Shown: positions 1-14,637, counted from the first letter of the stretch. The stretch is DNA of 52,973 nucleotides from Perkinsus marinus ATCC 50983 (GCF_000006405.1 NW_003200547.1:16449-69421); one strand, 5' to 3'. Notes: generated by a model not told the origin, from the sequence alone. Translations and numbers: made by a program.

Positions 1-179
1 TGTCGTTAGCTCAAGTGTTGATCTCCATTGTACAGGATGCCGACCATTTACGTAGAACTCGAGAAGGGCTCTCAAATGGTATATGATAGGATGAAAAATT
101 ATGGGGTCACGGCATTTTCAAGTCGGCCCCTTGTAGTAATCACCATCTTAACAAAGAGTTGCTCCGACGGCTCTTTAAG

Positions 180-615
180 AAAGCGTTATTCTGAACGTAC
201 TGAACCCATGTGGAAACTACAGGAGAATGTATGATGGTGGGATCGAACGTGCGTGTCAGGTTGGAGTCGTGGAGCATAACAAGCTTCCGGTAGATGCACC
301 CCCGGCGTTGCGGACGGACGATGGGATAGAGACTATGAATAAAACGCTGGAGATTTTTCTGATGGTAATTTCTCGAGTGGGAGATTCTCATCTTGACTGC
401 TGTTGATTGAGTATTATACACACCTTATCTTAGTTGCTCAGGATTTTTTATCTGAATTTCAGATTTTCGGCCGAATCGCCGGCCTTCCACCGTTGGTCAG
501 TAGCATCTTCGCCACCGCCTCCTCAATATGCCGAGCACTACCGCGAACCGTGACCAAGAAGGCAACCGTAGAGGTAGGCTGTGGCAGTCTCGGAGGAAAT
601 CTCAGCGCTGATTGA
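180..615 (+). CDS. Possible 5' exons of the DUF3638 gene
   Basis: Two coding-like stretches precede the clear part of the giant gene. About 190-410 is open in the frame that reads NKLPVDAPPALRTDD, which loosely resembles the LPP.LP..D segment near the start of DUF3638 proteins. A second stretch begins after a tttcag at about 464 and reads GRIAGLPPLVSSIF. I could not join them in phase to each other or to the exon at 1097, and no convincing start codon is visible. The gene may begin left of the window. The link to the downstream gene is inference. Confidence 0.3.
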
Positions 616-744
616 CTTGGTCAAATTCATTAGGGACAATCTTGCGTCGACTGTGTTTGGGCTTAGATCGTTAGTTAGTTGACCGGTGTTGGAATATATG
701 TTCGGTTTCCTTAGCTGGGCTTTGAAGTTTCTTTGCTACGTTGT

Positions 745-855
745 TGAAATACACCCGCGAGTTTGGGTAGAAGTGTACAAAAACCAATAAGAATTTCTCA
801 GGATTTCCTCGTTCTTGTTAACACGTGTAGTTGACCGTATGCATATACTCCCAGC
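745..855 (+). repeat. Short interspersed repeat alpha, copy 1 (5' part eroded)
   Basis: It matches the other alpha copies from the phrase GGGTAGAAGTGTACA through AATTTCTCAGGATTTCCTC to GTAGTTGACCGTATGCATAT. It probably lies in an intron or just upstream of the DUF3638 gene. Confidence 0.6.
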
Positions 856-1096
856 ACTAGATGGTTCGACTACGTCAGAATCGATTGGAGTACACCCAGT
901 GATCTGCACAAGTCATCTGTGGAACGCTCTCTGAGGCGTACACTTGTTTTTCATTGAAAAATTTTGAATAGATTGTTGCGAATTTCCGTGATGAGAATTT
1001 TGATCCTTTCACGAACCTGCCGTCGTATGGAATTAAATTTTGATAAAACTGCGTTGTGATCGTCATTGCATTTTCCTCAAAGTACGCCAGCACACT

Positions 1097-4000
1097 TACC
1101 AGATGCTGTTGGAGCTAGTTATTTCTATCACTGCGAGAATACGGCAGTTATCACCTGGGCAAATGATGATGATCCCTGCGGGTTTCTCTGCCCGGATGAT
1201 CCTCGTTTTGGTGCGCGCAATTGACGAGTATAAATGTCAAATGGCGGTAACATGCTGTGGCGGCGACAGCGGTCTGAGATATTTTCCCGTCTATCATGAC
1301 GGTTTGGGAGAACAGCGACTGAACCCGTTGATTTTCGATGATGTTTCTCGAGGGCGCATAGAAACCACAACCTTTTGGATTGAGCTTTTGAAGCAGTTGG
1401 TGGTGCCAGAGAAAAAATCGGGCGGAGCGAAGTTCGTTTTTGGAACGTTATTGCCATTTTTGAACGACACTCCAATCGAATCCCAAATGAATGTAAGGCA
1501 AATGCAAGCAGTGTTTCGTATGATGATCGATTCAGAAGTACCCTGGGATGGCGGAATTTGCGACGTGGCTGCCTCCAGCGACTGGTGGGGACAACTCATT
1601 TGCGGTTACTTGCACAGCGACCTTGTATACTGTAAGTTGGCGTATTTTGATTATTATGTTTCCTTATGGTTAGCGGGTGAAAAAAATCTGAAAATGTGGT
1701 ATGAATCGACGCTCTTTTTTACATGGGTTGTTGTGACTGGACCGCCGATTTAAATATAGGCGTATTTCCCGTGGGTAGATATCTGCCGTTTTTCGCGGGA
1801 GGTTGCAGTGATATACATATTTCTTCCCAATCTCAGATTCTTCGTTGGTTGCCGTCACCCGACTCTTTTGACGAGTCAACTGCCTCGTGGACAGCATTCG
1901 TGTCTACGCGGGAATCTTTGCTCAGTCTCCTTCCTGGTGAGATTCTGATGAGCATGACCCATCGTAGCCGTCGGTTACTGTGCCGAGGATTGGCGTGGTA
2001 TGCGACGGAGCATAAGGAGAAGTAAGCGGGGACGTCGGATTGCGATGTGTTGAGAATTCTTGGCTGTTGTCGAGGCTATGTTTTGTCGTAAATATTGAAT
2101 AACTGACCGATTCACGTTTCTAAGCCCTCGTACAGACTAGAATGTTCATAGCCTTTTAAATAGCGCACATTCTCACATTTGCATATCAAATTGTCGATTT
2201 GAAATTAACACGTTCCGTAGCTTCCCAGTCGAAACTCGTGCCCAGAGTAACCGTTTCGAATATGACCGATTCGACTCAACATGTGATGTACCATGATAAT
2301 AACTGCACTCTGTTGAAGTTTCAGCTCTTAACTCCCCTTAGTTGACGAGCAACGGAAAATTTTGGAATTTGCCTAAGAAAAATGCACGTTCCTTAGAGCA
2401 TGCTTCTTCCATCGAATGCTGCTATCGAAGAGCACGTGTTGGTGTGTAGGTTTCCGAATTCGCGCTCATCACCATTCATAGTACAACAAAATTCAAGAAT
2501 TGAGGCTGCCATTGAAGCAACTCTAGCATACCCTGATGAAAGCCAGCAGCAATGGAGACCTCCTAGTCTCCCTGATGGCCGTATCAAGTGAGTGCATGTT
2601 CTCTCATATTCGGCCTCCTTGGAATTCTTAGAAATTTTGCTTTCTGTGAGTTATTGAACAGGTTACACGTTCCCATAAAGTATTTTGTTTGTATGTGTGC
2701 TCTGTATAACATAGCAACTTCTGAATTTTCGTAGTCGTCTCTTTCGCTGGGGCCGCTCGTTCTCCCATCGTTTGCGAACCGAAATTGTATTTCCTTTAGC
2801 CCTAGTCTCCTTGTAGGTACTCTGATATTGATACACAATTCCCTTGGTTTGATCGATTGTCCAAGATGGAGGATACCAAAAACCTGACGGGTCCTGTAAC
2901 ACCGCCTTCGATCTTCATACCGGTGGATCTGTGCTCCCTGCAAAACAAACGCGTTCGCTCGGTGGCGGAGCTGAGAGACTTCCTATACAATTCCGTCCTC
3001 TCAATCGCTCTCCTCCAAAACCAGTCTGGAGAGGTCCCCCAGGCGCAGCAAACCTGTCTGTCACTCATCGCTACCGCGATGTGTCGGATAGTGCCGTTGC
3101 CGACGGATGAGCACTTCTGGATTCTTCCGGAGCTCCGCATCGAAGCCAATCGCAGTTTCCTACTGCGATACACTCATCTTCTCACGAGGCACTTCGCGGC
3201 TGCCGCATTCAGTGTCGATTGTCGCTCGGACAGGGCATCCGATGCAGTACGGCTGGTGACCGCGACCATGCTAGTCGTTTTCACCGATCGACTTTGCCGA
3301 ATCGTCTCGACTGACACTCCATCCCTCTTCGCGAGACATTACAGTGGTCGAGTTGAAGGTCCTGTGCTCCCGTTCGTACTGGATGCAGGAGTTTTCGCTG
3401 AAGAAAGTTCTTACTCGTTGCTGCTTTGGCCTGAGTTATCGACAGCACGTGCATCGGCTCTGGAGTATTTCCAGACGCTTCAAACTGCAGTAGTCGATGA
3501 TCACAGAGAGCGACAACAGCTTTTCCAATTCGACGTAGCTGGTGTGAAAGTCGGCCCGGCCGAGACGCAGCTGATAGAGCAGCTCGGATTGAACCTGGGA
3601 CTCGGCGGAACATGCCGCGAGTACGTTCCCCAACTGCTAAGCGGGGAGATGTCGGATGTTCTTGATCATTGTCCGGAGCTAGGTTGGCTTCGCGATGTCG
3701 TGTTTCTGTCGAAGATCGTCCTGAATTCGAACGGTGAGAAACTACCAAATCCGTCGAGGAAGGGCTATCGCAGTAGCGACGCTCGACTACAGTGGCGCGT
3801 CGAAAAGGGGAAGATCACAGTGGAAGGTTTTGGTATGAAAAACCTTGACCAGTGCGCTGGCTATAGCAAGGATGATGGTGCTGGTGTGAGCAGGGCAAAC
3901 AAGATGAGACATATGATCGATCAGTGGAAGAAGAAGGGGAAGTGTCGATCTGTGCCGAGCATGGCGAATCCATCCACACTGTGTGACGGCAATGAAGAAA

Positions 4001-7000
4001 CTCACTCGGAGGAGGACGTGCTATACCTCAAGCATCTCCCTGATTTTGATGGTGCCTTGTCACCGTCTCAAATCGAGCGGATCCTGGCGATCTTGACAGC
4101 ACCGTATGTCCGAATCCCACTCTTGCTGGCATTCTTCTCGGATCGTGACCGATGTGGGGCCTTGGCGAATCCTAGGTTGCAGATGGTCTTGGACGCGGCC
4201 CTGTACGAGCCTGGTCGCTGGACGTCCACTCCGCAATCGACGATGGCATTCAAGATTCCAGGACCAGTTGAGAATACGTATACACGTGATGGTCTGTTGA
4301 TGAACGAACTACTCCACTGCCCTGAGCAAATAGCAGTAGCGGTGGGAGACCTTGTGGATGCGGCGGCTGAACGGGATACGGGCAGGGACACAGCTCCGAG
4401 CCAGAGATGTATTCTCTATGCTGCTCGACTTGTCGCACGCGTGTGCATATATGTCGGACATGTGTCGGAGTTGTATAGTGGAAAAGTGGAGGGTGAGAAG
4501 ATGGACGAGTGCATGAGCATCCTGAGGTCGAAGCTCACCGGGAAGATTTGGAGCATCGTCTCTCGTTGGTGCGAATCAAGCATGCGGAAACGACGATACG
4601 AAGATGCTAATTGTGCCCATGCTCACTTATTGTTGTTGGCAGCAGCCCGAGGCAGCTTTGAAATGGATGACGAAGAGACTAGCGAGGTCTACGAAACAGT
4701 ATTGAAAGCTCAAGTGTATCTGTCGATGCATCACAGTTGGAGCGATTCGGAGATTCCTTCGGGTGTCTTGGGCGGTATTTACAACGTGGAGGTCATGAAT
4801 GTCTTCACTCTCTTCCGAAGGCCAATCTACCTTCGACTCAGAGCCGATCAGACATGGGCTAGTGGAGTCCTCGAGGAAGTTGTCGAGATGGTGTCAAGTA
4901 GCAATAATCAAAGTGCTTCAAGAAGACTCTGGGAAGAGCAAAGCGGTTTGCTCGGAGTGTTCATACCCCAGTCGGATTCCAATCACGAAGAGAAAGGGGA
5001 GGAGCGGCCTTATGTGGAGTGGCTGCGCGGGGTGACGCAGCCTCCAGCTTTGACAATAAACGTCAACCTTGGACGAATCACGTTGAAGCAGCATCAGCTG
5101 AGCACACTGCCTGAATGGGCGTTGCAATTCCCCGATTTTGCAGAAGTCTTTGGTGAAGAAACCACAACTGAGAGCATCCAAGTGGCGCTCGTTGAATCGT
5201 CACTTTACCGGAAGTGGTATCGGCTCGTAGGCTTACGTTGTGATATCCAGAGATGGGCAGTAGACCCGGATTGGTCGCCAGCTGAATTGCAGTGGAAGAA
5301 GCTGCCGTCAAAGCACTGGGCTCGGAAGCTCCTCTCGGAATTGCCTAGTTGGACTGACTTCGTTCCGAACAGGCTTCACTTGTGCGAGGAATCTCCCAGC
5401 TGTAATTGGTGCATTCTTTCGGGTCTCGCTACCCAAGGCTCCCCTCGAGATATCGTGGTGGTATCTTCGCCTGCTCCCCTTGTTATGGTCTATGACGTTA
5501 TTGGTCATGGCCGACAGTCTTATAGACAGCTCGTGTGGTGCAGTGATGAGGCGACTACGCTTGCAAGTCATCTTCAAGGGTATCCTTGTGATACCCTTGA
5601 GGATCGAGCTGTCATGCTGGGTGGAACGCTGAGTGTGTATTGGAGGTCGGCGAGAGATGGAAAATCCAGTCCCAGCAGAATCTCTCGTCATTACCCGAGA
5701 TGTAGCGGAGGAACGTGGCGTAGAGATGTTCGTACCGAACAGATTTCTGAAGGGACTTCTCCCTGAGCAGTTGCTGGAGGAGTATGTGTTCTGGCAGCAG
5801 CAAAGCGGTGTTAACCAGGGACAGCTTGTGGGGGAGCTGAAGCAACGAGATTCTGATCGGCCTCAAACGGCATTGTTAGTCCATTTTCCAGTCGGCGATA
5901 AGCATCGGTCGCATGCCAGAGTGTACCGTGAAGTCATAGGGTCACAGGACTCACCATTGGAACTGCTGAATATCCCTCTTGCTGTTGCCGATTCGAATCT
6001 CTCGTCACTGGCTGCTCTATGCAAGAGGTTGGAAGCTGCCTCACACGCGCTAGTCTGGGGGAGAAATGGCCACGTTGTTGTCGTTGAATTTCCGAGGCTT
6101 CAATTGAGTTTCACAGACCGTAACGGAAAGATGGTCTGCGACCAGCATGACTGCTATTGGTTGGCTCGTCGTGATGACGGAATCTCGAGATGGAGCGAAG
6201 CGCTGTTGAAAGAGTTCATAGGAGCGACAGCGCTTTTATGTGGAGAATACGGCACAAGGGCGATCCTTAGCTCGGCTGGGCTCAAGGCTGGACGGGTGTC
6301 TGTTGGCGGTGAGATTGTTCTCTTCGAGAATAGTGACAGCCCTGTATGCGGCCACTTTGTTTACCCCCAACACGCCTCTGGTCAGTTCGTCAGTGCGCCA
6401 GACCAGAAGGCCGCGTTGCACCTGTTGTGTATGAAGTGGCTTGCAGGTCTCTATCCTGAGGCTGCTGATATGATCATGTCGGTATTTGCGGATGATGCCA
6501 CTATTGGGCAGTTAGCGATCTTTGGCGGACCTGATTTCCTCCATGATTCCAATGTGGATGCTTCCGCGCTGAAGATGAGGTTGACTGCTGCGGTGCTTCC
6601 ATTTGTCGATGACAGCCCGTCATTCTCCCCATGGAACATACCGGACCTGGTACACGATTATGTATGTAAACTGCGCTACGTATCTGCAGGAGCGGTGGTT
6701 CCGTTTGAGGACGACCTCGCAGTCATCCGAACGATAGAAGTTGGAACAGGAACGACAGAGGTCGAGAACAGGCGCAAGATTTTGCACGGAACCTTATGTC
6801 ACACGGCTTTCGTTAACGTCGACCTTACTTTCGAACATGGTGATGGTTGGTGCGGTGTTGGCGGTCGCGGCGACGTTGATGGAATTACAAGTACATTGTC
6901 ATCGTGGACCAAGCTTGGCGGTTATTCCAAGCTCGGAGGAGAGGCCTCCCAGGTCACCGGTGCCGATGCGGTTAAGTATCTCATTGAGAACGACTCAATG

Positions 7001-10000
7001 CATTTCATGCTAATCTACGAGATTTTCACCGGTGCTGTGTCGATAGAGGCGTGGAGCTATGATGACCCCCATACAGTGGCCGCTTGTTTGTCTAGAACTT
7101 GCGTCCGTGGATCGGGTGGCTTCGCCTTGGTACTGCGAACTATATCGGACTCGCCGGCAGCAGAGGCTCAACAGCTTCTTCCTCCCTTGCCTAAGCTAAG
7201 CAAATTCGACATTTTGGGTAAGCAGAAGTCTAAGTGGCTGCGCGAAGTTGGGAATGCTATATCGAAGTTACCACTCCCGCCGCACTTCGCTTCACCATGG
7301 CGAGCCAAGACTTCTGTCCCATGCCCAGAGCAATGGCTGTGCGCACCGTTTGTGGAGTTTTTCGACTGTGATCGGCGCGAGTTCGACTGCTATGGGGGCG
7401 GCTCCGAATTTGCCGCTCGGCCTCTGGAGAAGATAGTGACTGCGAGCTGTTTAATACGAAGAGGCGGCGGCGTGGGAGAGGCTCCGGCCACGTCCCATCT
7501 CGATCAAGTGGAGGAATTGTTAGAAGCTATCGGTCGCAATGAGGCCTGTAGGAGCCCAGTGTCGAAGAAATGGGTAGAGAGGATGAAAGCCGACATTGAG
7601 AACTTCAATCAGATGGAAGCCGACAAGGAGAGTTACTTCCTTAGCCAGAGTATGGGGCGGGTGGTGGACATGGCCACCATGCAACTAGCGGAAGATGTTG
7701 AGCTACTCGATGTCCTGATAGGAGGAGCTGTTGAGATGGCTAATGGAACGACGGTCTCGAGGGAGAAGGTGGAGATGGTTTCTGGTCGGGAGGTCACACT
7801 CAACTTCTGCACCCTTATCCGTTTGTTCACCGCCAACGATGGTGCGAATATCTTGAAGCAGTTGAAGTCGCGAGATCCTAGGTTAGATGCTGCAGCGGTC
7901 TTCAATGCTGTTGCCCATGCCATGTTGGTGACCACTCGCATCGAGCAGCTAAGACGCGTACTGGAGTCGGCCGAGCGAGTGAGAAGTGAGGAGGGCGCGG
8001 CGGGTGAGAAGACGCTCTTGGAGCTGTGCGGTCGACGATTCTACTGCAGTCCCGTCGTGAATGGTCGCTTCGGTTACGACCCTCGTCTTCTCACATGCGA
8101 GTTCCTCTTCGGCATTCTACTGCGACAAGGGCAAGTGGAGCTTCTGGATAAGTTCACAACGGCTGCGGCAGCTGATGAGGCGATGGTCCATCAGATGATC
8201 ATGGGTGCTGGCAAGACTACTGTACTCCTACCCTTACTTGGTTTGATACTCCGTAACAAACAGCAGCTCGTCGTTTGCTGTGTGGCTAGCTCATTATTAG
8301 AGTTCACTCGGGAGGTCATTCGAGGTCGCTATTCGTCACCGGTGATCGCGGCTCCGCTTATCACGCTAGACTTCGGTCGTTCTGATAATTGTGATGAGAA
8401 GTTTGTGAGGAAAGTTCTTACGGCACAGCATCGACAGGCCGTAGTGGTCGCAACACCACAGACGTTAAAGAGCATAGTCCTGAAGTGGGCTGAACTTCGC
8501 CAGAGGCTGGTTGATGACGACATACTGAAAGCCAATACTAGTGTTGGTCGGAAAGGCAAGAGGTTGCTAAAGAAGCTCATCGGGAAGCACGCCGATGATA
8601 AGCGTCGACACCCCCTCAGTGAAAGCGAGCGGAATGCCGTCGAACAAGAAATTGTCCGCTGTTTGAAGGTCCTCGAAGTCTTCCAGGCGGGTGTCATCCT
8701 GATGGACGAAGTTGACCTACTCTTGCATCCTCTCAAATCGGAGCTGCGATGGCCTCTTGGTGAGAAGAGACCGCTGGATATGACTGAGCCAACTAGCGAG
8801 GATAATCCTGAGGCGTCGGCTGGCCTGCGATGGAAGCTCGCTTGGCATATTATCAGCCCCTTGCTGGAAAACGTCGACTTGCTTGAGTTTTGCGACATGA
8901 AGGATGCTCTCGAGACCGCGGAGAATATCAAGAAAGCCCTGAGGCGAGGCATCGAAGACGAATGGCTGTCGGACAGGCCGCACCTTCTCCTCTATGACCG
9001 TCAGCGCTACGAGCATCTGCTATTGCCATGGCTATGCAAGTGGACTCTGATTTGGTTACGATCTAATTCGGTCGCCCTTGAAGTCACGGACAGCGCTTTG
9101 GTTGCCTTCCTTAATGGTAACGACGATGAGGCGACGAGCCTGTGCCGAGCGCTGGGGGATAGAGATGTGAAGCTCCTGCTGTTGGCTCGGCAGTGGCTGC
9201 AGACTATTCTCCCCTTCCTACTAGGAAAGAGGTATTTGATTGATTACGGTTTGCTTCCCTCAAGCTGGATCACCTCATCCACATCTAAGTCACGGAGATT
9301 GCTGGCTGTACCCTACGTGGGTAAAGACAGACCTAGCGCGACCTCGGAGTTCTCCCATCCCGATGTGCTTATTGGCTTCACTCTGCTGGCATATCGTTGC
9401 AATGGGTTGAGGATGGCGGACTTCAAAGCGTTGCTGACGGACTCGCGAAAGGGCATGCAGGCTGACGTTGGAATCCCCCACTGTAGACGAGCCGACTGTC
9501 TGCGATGGGTCCAGTGGGCGCGTGAAGCTGGCGCCCGAGTCCGGGGTTTCACTTGGGACGGCACACCGTTGATCGACGTGGGGAAGGGAACGGAAAAGGA
9601 CACTACTGGTACGTCGCATTTAATGACTGTTGATTTATGAAGTTGCATTCCAGGCACGGCTTGGCGCGATTTCGACTCGAATATTGATGGTAACGGTGAT
9701 GATGACGAGATGGATTCCATCAGGAACTCCCTGTGGCCGTTGGAGCTTGTTGATCCTCGCGATGAGAATCAGATGGGTGAGTGCCGACTGGTCCGCGTGA
9801 AGATTGGCGGCCGCCATCAAAGTTTTGTGATGGGTTCTCAACCTTGTGTCGGTGCGAGCCAATTTTGCACTGACGAGAATACCTGGCAAATTTATGATCC
9901 ATTTACAACCATCCTGATGCTGATATCTCCCATGAGAATACAGACACTCTTTCAGAGATACTATGGCGCCTCATGCGTCGGACATCGCCTTCGGCTACCA

Positions 10001-13000
10001 TCCACTATCTATTCAATGTAGCCTTCCCAGATGCTCTCTCACACACTCCCAGTAAGACTTGTCCGTCTGACTTGGGGAACTGTCTATCGATAGGCGTCCT
10101 GGTTGCTAGTGGCCAAGAGCTTGGTTCACCACTGTTGTTTCGACATAGACTGGGCTTCTCGGGCACGCCCAATGACCTCTTGCCAACCCATATGGGAGAG
10201 TGCCAGTAAGCATGAGAGCTCTTCATGATGTGTAGATCATCGAGTAGGTATGAACGAGGTTGTGATGGACATATCACGGCTACTCTTACGGACACTGGTA
10301 TCGTTATTGGGGATGGAGGTCAGCTGGCAACGCTTCCCCCTGAGTGGACAGTAAATGACCTGTTGAAGCAGGTGAGTCGAAATGTTCGTGTATAAGATCC
10401 TTTGATGTACGAATATTTGGCAATGGAGTGGTATATTGAACGAGAGGCTGTAATTAGTTGTTCAATGAAAATATAACATATTCAACAAAGGGGAAAAGCG
10501 CATGGTTGATGTGTGGGAATGCTTACCACTCGAACGGCTGCAACATCGGATTGACCACTAATCGACCTAGTCGGCCAGACCCTAGATATTGGTGTTCGTA
10601 TTATGGTGTGGGGTACAGCCTTGTTGCGAGAAGTATCCTAGTTATGCTAGAGAGGCTCCTAGCCAACATCTCGCATTGTGAGTTTCGTCAGTACTAAAGA
10701 TCGCAAAGGGATAGTGCTGAGCAATGGTACTCTGGTTGCTGCCATGTTTGAATGTTTCAGGCTGCTTCTGTCGAGGGCGTCTATGCGCTGATAGACTGTG
10801 GTGCGCTGATAACGGGAGTGAGCAACTTGCACATTGCTCAGGAGCTTCTTCGTATCTTACCAGCGGCAACCTTCGATGCGGTCGTATTCCTAGATGACAG
10901 CTCTGATCAGCGATTGGTGAGTTAAGAGTGTTCTTTCATAATGCACGCTTATATATATTCCTCCAACAATGCTGTTGTATGCATGAAACCGAGACCGTGT
11001 GCTACGAATTTCATTCAGAGTTCCTGATATAAACAGGATGTTGGAACTTTATAGCACATAAGTTACACTGCCATCCCACCCGCAGATACTAGAGCGGTCG
11101 AACAACGGTAAAGCGATTCCACTAGCATACTCGGGATTGGACCCGAGACGGCGCTTTACCTTTTACGATCACATTCACACCACAGGCATGGACATTGCCC
11201 AGCCGGCTGGGAGCATTGGGATGATCACATTGGGGAAGGAGACAACGTTCAGGTGAGGGCTGAGTTGACGATGTGATGATGGATGATTCGTGTTGTAGAG
11301 ATTATGCGCAGTCAGCATTCCGTATGAGAGGGCTTGGAGGCACGCTAGGGCAGAAGTTGACACTTATTACTACAGCGCAGGTGAGCAGATGTTGGTGTGA
11401 TCAGCCCGACTGTAGTGATCATCTTGATTGGTTGTTCTCGGAATAAACAGTGTGGAAACCACGAGTTTGCATGTGCTGAATATATATTGCCTCGACTTGC
11501 AGGTGAGTAAGCAAATCCTTGGCGATCAACAGTCTTCTATCTCTCAAGGGGAACTGTTATTGCGAGTGTTCGCTCGGTAGCTGGCGGCCGTTCAGATGAT
11601 AGGGTTTTACTTTGTTTACTCTTCGCAGTGTTTGCCTCAATTCCATCTCGAGTGTGAGCTCACAGTATGTCCTGCTGTGTGAACAGAATGTGGAGAATGT
11701 GTGGCGTTATGTTGCATGGCGAAGGATGGAGCAGGATCCAAAGGAATCTACCAAGTGAGTTGGCATTACCTGATCCCATGATATGAGCCAGTACCTCATC
11801 CTTGGATCATCGATTCTGTCAAATTTGCCTAAGAAAGAGTGCTGGTCTCTATATGACTCTACTCGTGACCAATGAAGGAGTTTTGCCGCATACCGTTACA
11901 ACGATGAGGGTTGAGATTTTCCCTACTGCGTCGTTTCGCAGATGCTTATCCCTATTGCGAGAGCCGGTAGATCATACCATAAGCACAGATCCAGAGGGGA
12001 GCAGTCTACACATGGGTCTCTATGAGAAGGAGAAGCGGAAGTTGGAAAGTTACTCTACTGAGTGGCTCAGTGACATGCAAACGCGAAATGAGGTAAAGTC
12101 GTGGTTATCAGATTGGTCATTGCTTTCGCCGTTGAATTAACTGTGAGATGACTTTGTTAATTTTATGCTGTTTTGGGGGACAGCAACGCAATGACGTCCT
12201 ACAGAGACGACAGTGTTTGGTATTCCACGGCCCGAGATTTTATGGAATTAACCATCAGTTTCCGGGGCGAGTTTTTGGGTCCTCGTAGTCTTTGACTGAA
12301 TTCGGTTGACTCGCATTTCAGGCGAAGAAGTGTCTGGAGGCTCTCGGCGATGCTGTGTCGCGCGCCCAAAAATCATACGACAGCGCAAATCTACAGTTGT
12401 CGGGCGAACAGGTGGGATAAGATCCTTGTTTGGGGGATTATATTGACTAAGAGGTTCGTATCAGGTTGAGGAGCAGGAGGAAGAGGAGGAAGAAGAGCAG
12501 GAGCAGGAGCAGGAGATTCAACAGGTATCTCGAGGTTCATGTTGATAAGATACAAAACTGGTTCGGATGAGGCCTTCTCGACTCCAGGCTACTGGCAGCA
12601 AAACGCTTTCTTTCTCAGGAGTTGGAAGTGGAGACTGAACGGGAGTCCGCAGCTGATCAGAAATGCAACCGCGATAAAGCCCCGATCACACCGTGGAATC
12701 TACGCCAAGTTTGCGAGGATGCTAACGCGACGATCAAGGCATTCTACCCGGCGAATCAACTGACCCTCTCGAACGGGGTGCTCGGGCAAACAGCTGCTGA
12801 GCCACTGCCCTTTCCGGTGGCTATGATGGTATCGAACAATTGGTATCGACAGTCATGGAAGATGCAAGCTGGGGCTCGGCGAGTGAAGAATGTCATAGTC
12901 ACATTCGAGTTTGGACCGCCCCCACGAGGGCTTCCTGTGGACCCTATTGATCGCGATGGGGTTTGTCGAACGGTGAAGAGCGCGTTGGAGGTGTTGGGCA

Positions 13001-14637
13001 TGGGTGTGATGGCTAGTCTTGGGCGGCAAGACTTGGAGACTTTACTTGATGGTTTGCCGAGCGACATGACCGTTTCAGCTGGACTGACGGTTGATGGTAT
13101 TCTGCAGCAACAGGAGAGCGTTACGGTGAAGGAGTTGTTGAATCGAGTTGACTCGATTGTGGCGAGGATTGGTTCGAGTATGGTGAACCTTATTGACCTG
13201 GACGTCTCCCCGAAGCGAGCAATGGCTTTGACGGAGTATCTTTGCGAGCCGAGGTTGAGTGGAGTGGTATCTCTGGTTGAAGCTGAGCACATACGGGTTG
13301 CGATGCATCGTATGCAGGACGATGACACGAATGTGAATTTACCGTGTTGTTTGCGGTGTCCAGGTCTATCGAGTCGGCCGTTAGACGCAAGTTCATCGTA
13401 TGAGGATATGAGTCGAAGTTCCGCGACTAATACTATTGATCAACTATGGCAGTTCATCGATTGTGACCGTACGGGTTTCACTACGCAGCAACTCGCTATG
13501 ATCCAGACAGCGTTGAAGGATGTACGGTATGAGGCCCGGTTGCAGTGGTGGTTGCGCATGCGTGCATGTCGTAGAAGGCCACAGAGTGATGGCTCGTGGA
13601 AAGGCACGTCGATAGCCCGTGTGTTGATGTCTCCTGACGAGACTAGGAAGGCTGCATTGGAGGAGAGTATTGAGTTGCTCAGAACAGGAATGGCAGGCCG
13701 TGGGATTCGACCCAGCGACCTCTTCATGGCTTGGACGGAGCCTTATCGAGATGGTCTGTCAGCCGAGGTGGCAGTAAATGCTCTGAAGAGTCTTCATATT
13801 CCTGGTCTATCAGACGCCCATGTTCAGCGAGTGGTGAAGTTGTTGATGAACTCTGATGGGGTTGTCTCGACGAAGCAGTGGGGGGAGTATTTTCCTGACT
13901 CTCTGAGGGAAAGCGGTCCTGATAGTTCAGATGAGTCAAGAGAGAGAATCGACCCGCGAGAAATAGGGACATCCGAAGTTGATGATGGAATGGTACGGTA
14001 TAGGTTCAGACTGGTGCCGCATCGGCATTTCACCAAAGTGTGGACATCTTCAGGGATCTCCTGCGCTCCTCTGAGTGTGTGGAAATATTCACATCTTGAG
14101 GAAGGCGGTGGATGGACGGCCAAGAGAAGTCCGGAGACTCGAATACGTGTCAGCCTGGGAGACTTGGCCGTAGCCTCTTCCAAACAACCACAGCATGGCC
14201 TGGCGTTAGAAGTGGTAGACTCAGTGAAGATTTCAGATTCGAGAGCACCGTCGTGCTTGACGGAATGGCTTGATAAGCATCTCCCTCACCCGGTAGCATT
14301 TCGATTGATTTGGTCAGAGCGTCGAGGAAAGGTACAGGTGAACGCGTGGCGACCGATACCACCTAGTGAGGAGTTCGTAGCAGTGGGGGTAGTTTTCTCT
14401 ACTACTCCACAGGAGCCGTCTGTGGGGGAAATGAGGTGTTTGCCAAGGGTATGGCTGAATGAGGAGAGAATTGAGAGGAAGATGGTATGGAGAGACGGCT
14501 CGAGTATGATATTCGCGCAGGAGTATATGGGAACAGTGGATGCCTTGAAGGAGGAGGGAGGGGGAGATGGTATAGGGACTGAATATAAGTTGCGAAAGGA
14601 ACGGTATGGAGCTGGACGGGTGTTCAATAACTTATAG
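1097..14637 (+). CDS. Giant DUF3638/DUF3645 protein with C-terminal Vps62-like domain
   Basis: About 20 exons, roughly 3,600 residues, function unknown. Joins supported by GT-AG and phase: 1097-1631, 1760-2021, 2399-2587, 2817-5632, 5670-9608, 9654-9.8k, about 9970-10205, 10248-10371, 10761-10916, 11086-11252, 11299-11380, then small exons to 12.5k and a last exon from about 12620. The NTPase-like core has MGAGKT (nt 8201-8218) and MDEVD (about 8703). Family hallmarks follow: LGFSGTPNDLLP, YERGCDGHITATLTD, IDCGALITG, FTFYDHIHTTGMD and RMRGLG. A Glu/Gln tract (about 12460-12520) precedes a domain with EF-hand-like CDRTGFTTQQL, then a Vps62-like repeat (FTKVWTSSG, FRLIWSERRGK). It is often called helicase- or hydrolase-like, but no activity is known to me. 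The exact start and exons at 9.8k and 11.4-11.7k are uncertain. Confidence 0.85.
2155..2225 (+). repeat. Repeat beta, partial copy in an intron
   Basis: The phrase CACATTTGCATATCAAATTG followed by a (A/C)ACG(T/A)..GTAG end is shared with 16080-16115 and 22595-22630. It lies in the intron between exons ending at 2021 and starting near 2399. Confidence 0.5.

Noticed and set aside
1128-1599. Minus-strand ORFs of 101-115 codons opposite the first clear exon
   Set aside because: Shadows of the DUF3638 exon, which is phase-linked by splice sites to its neighbours.
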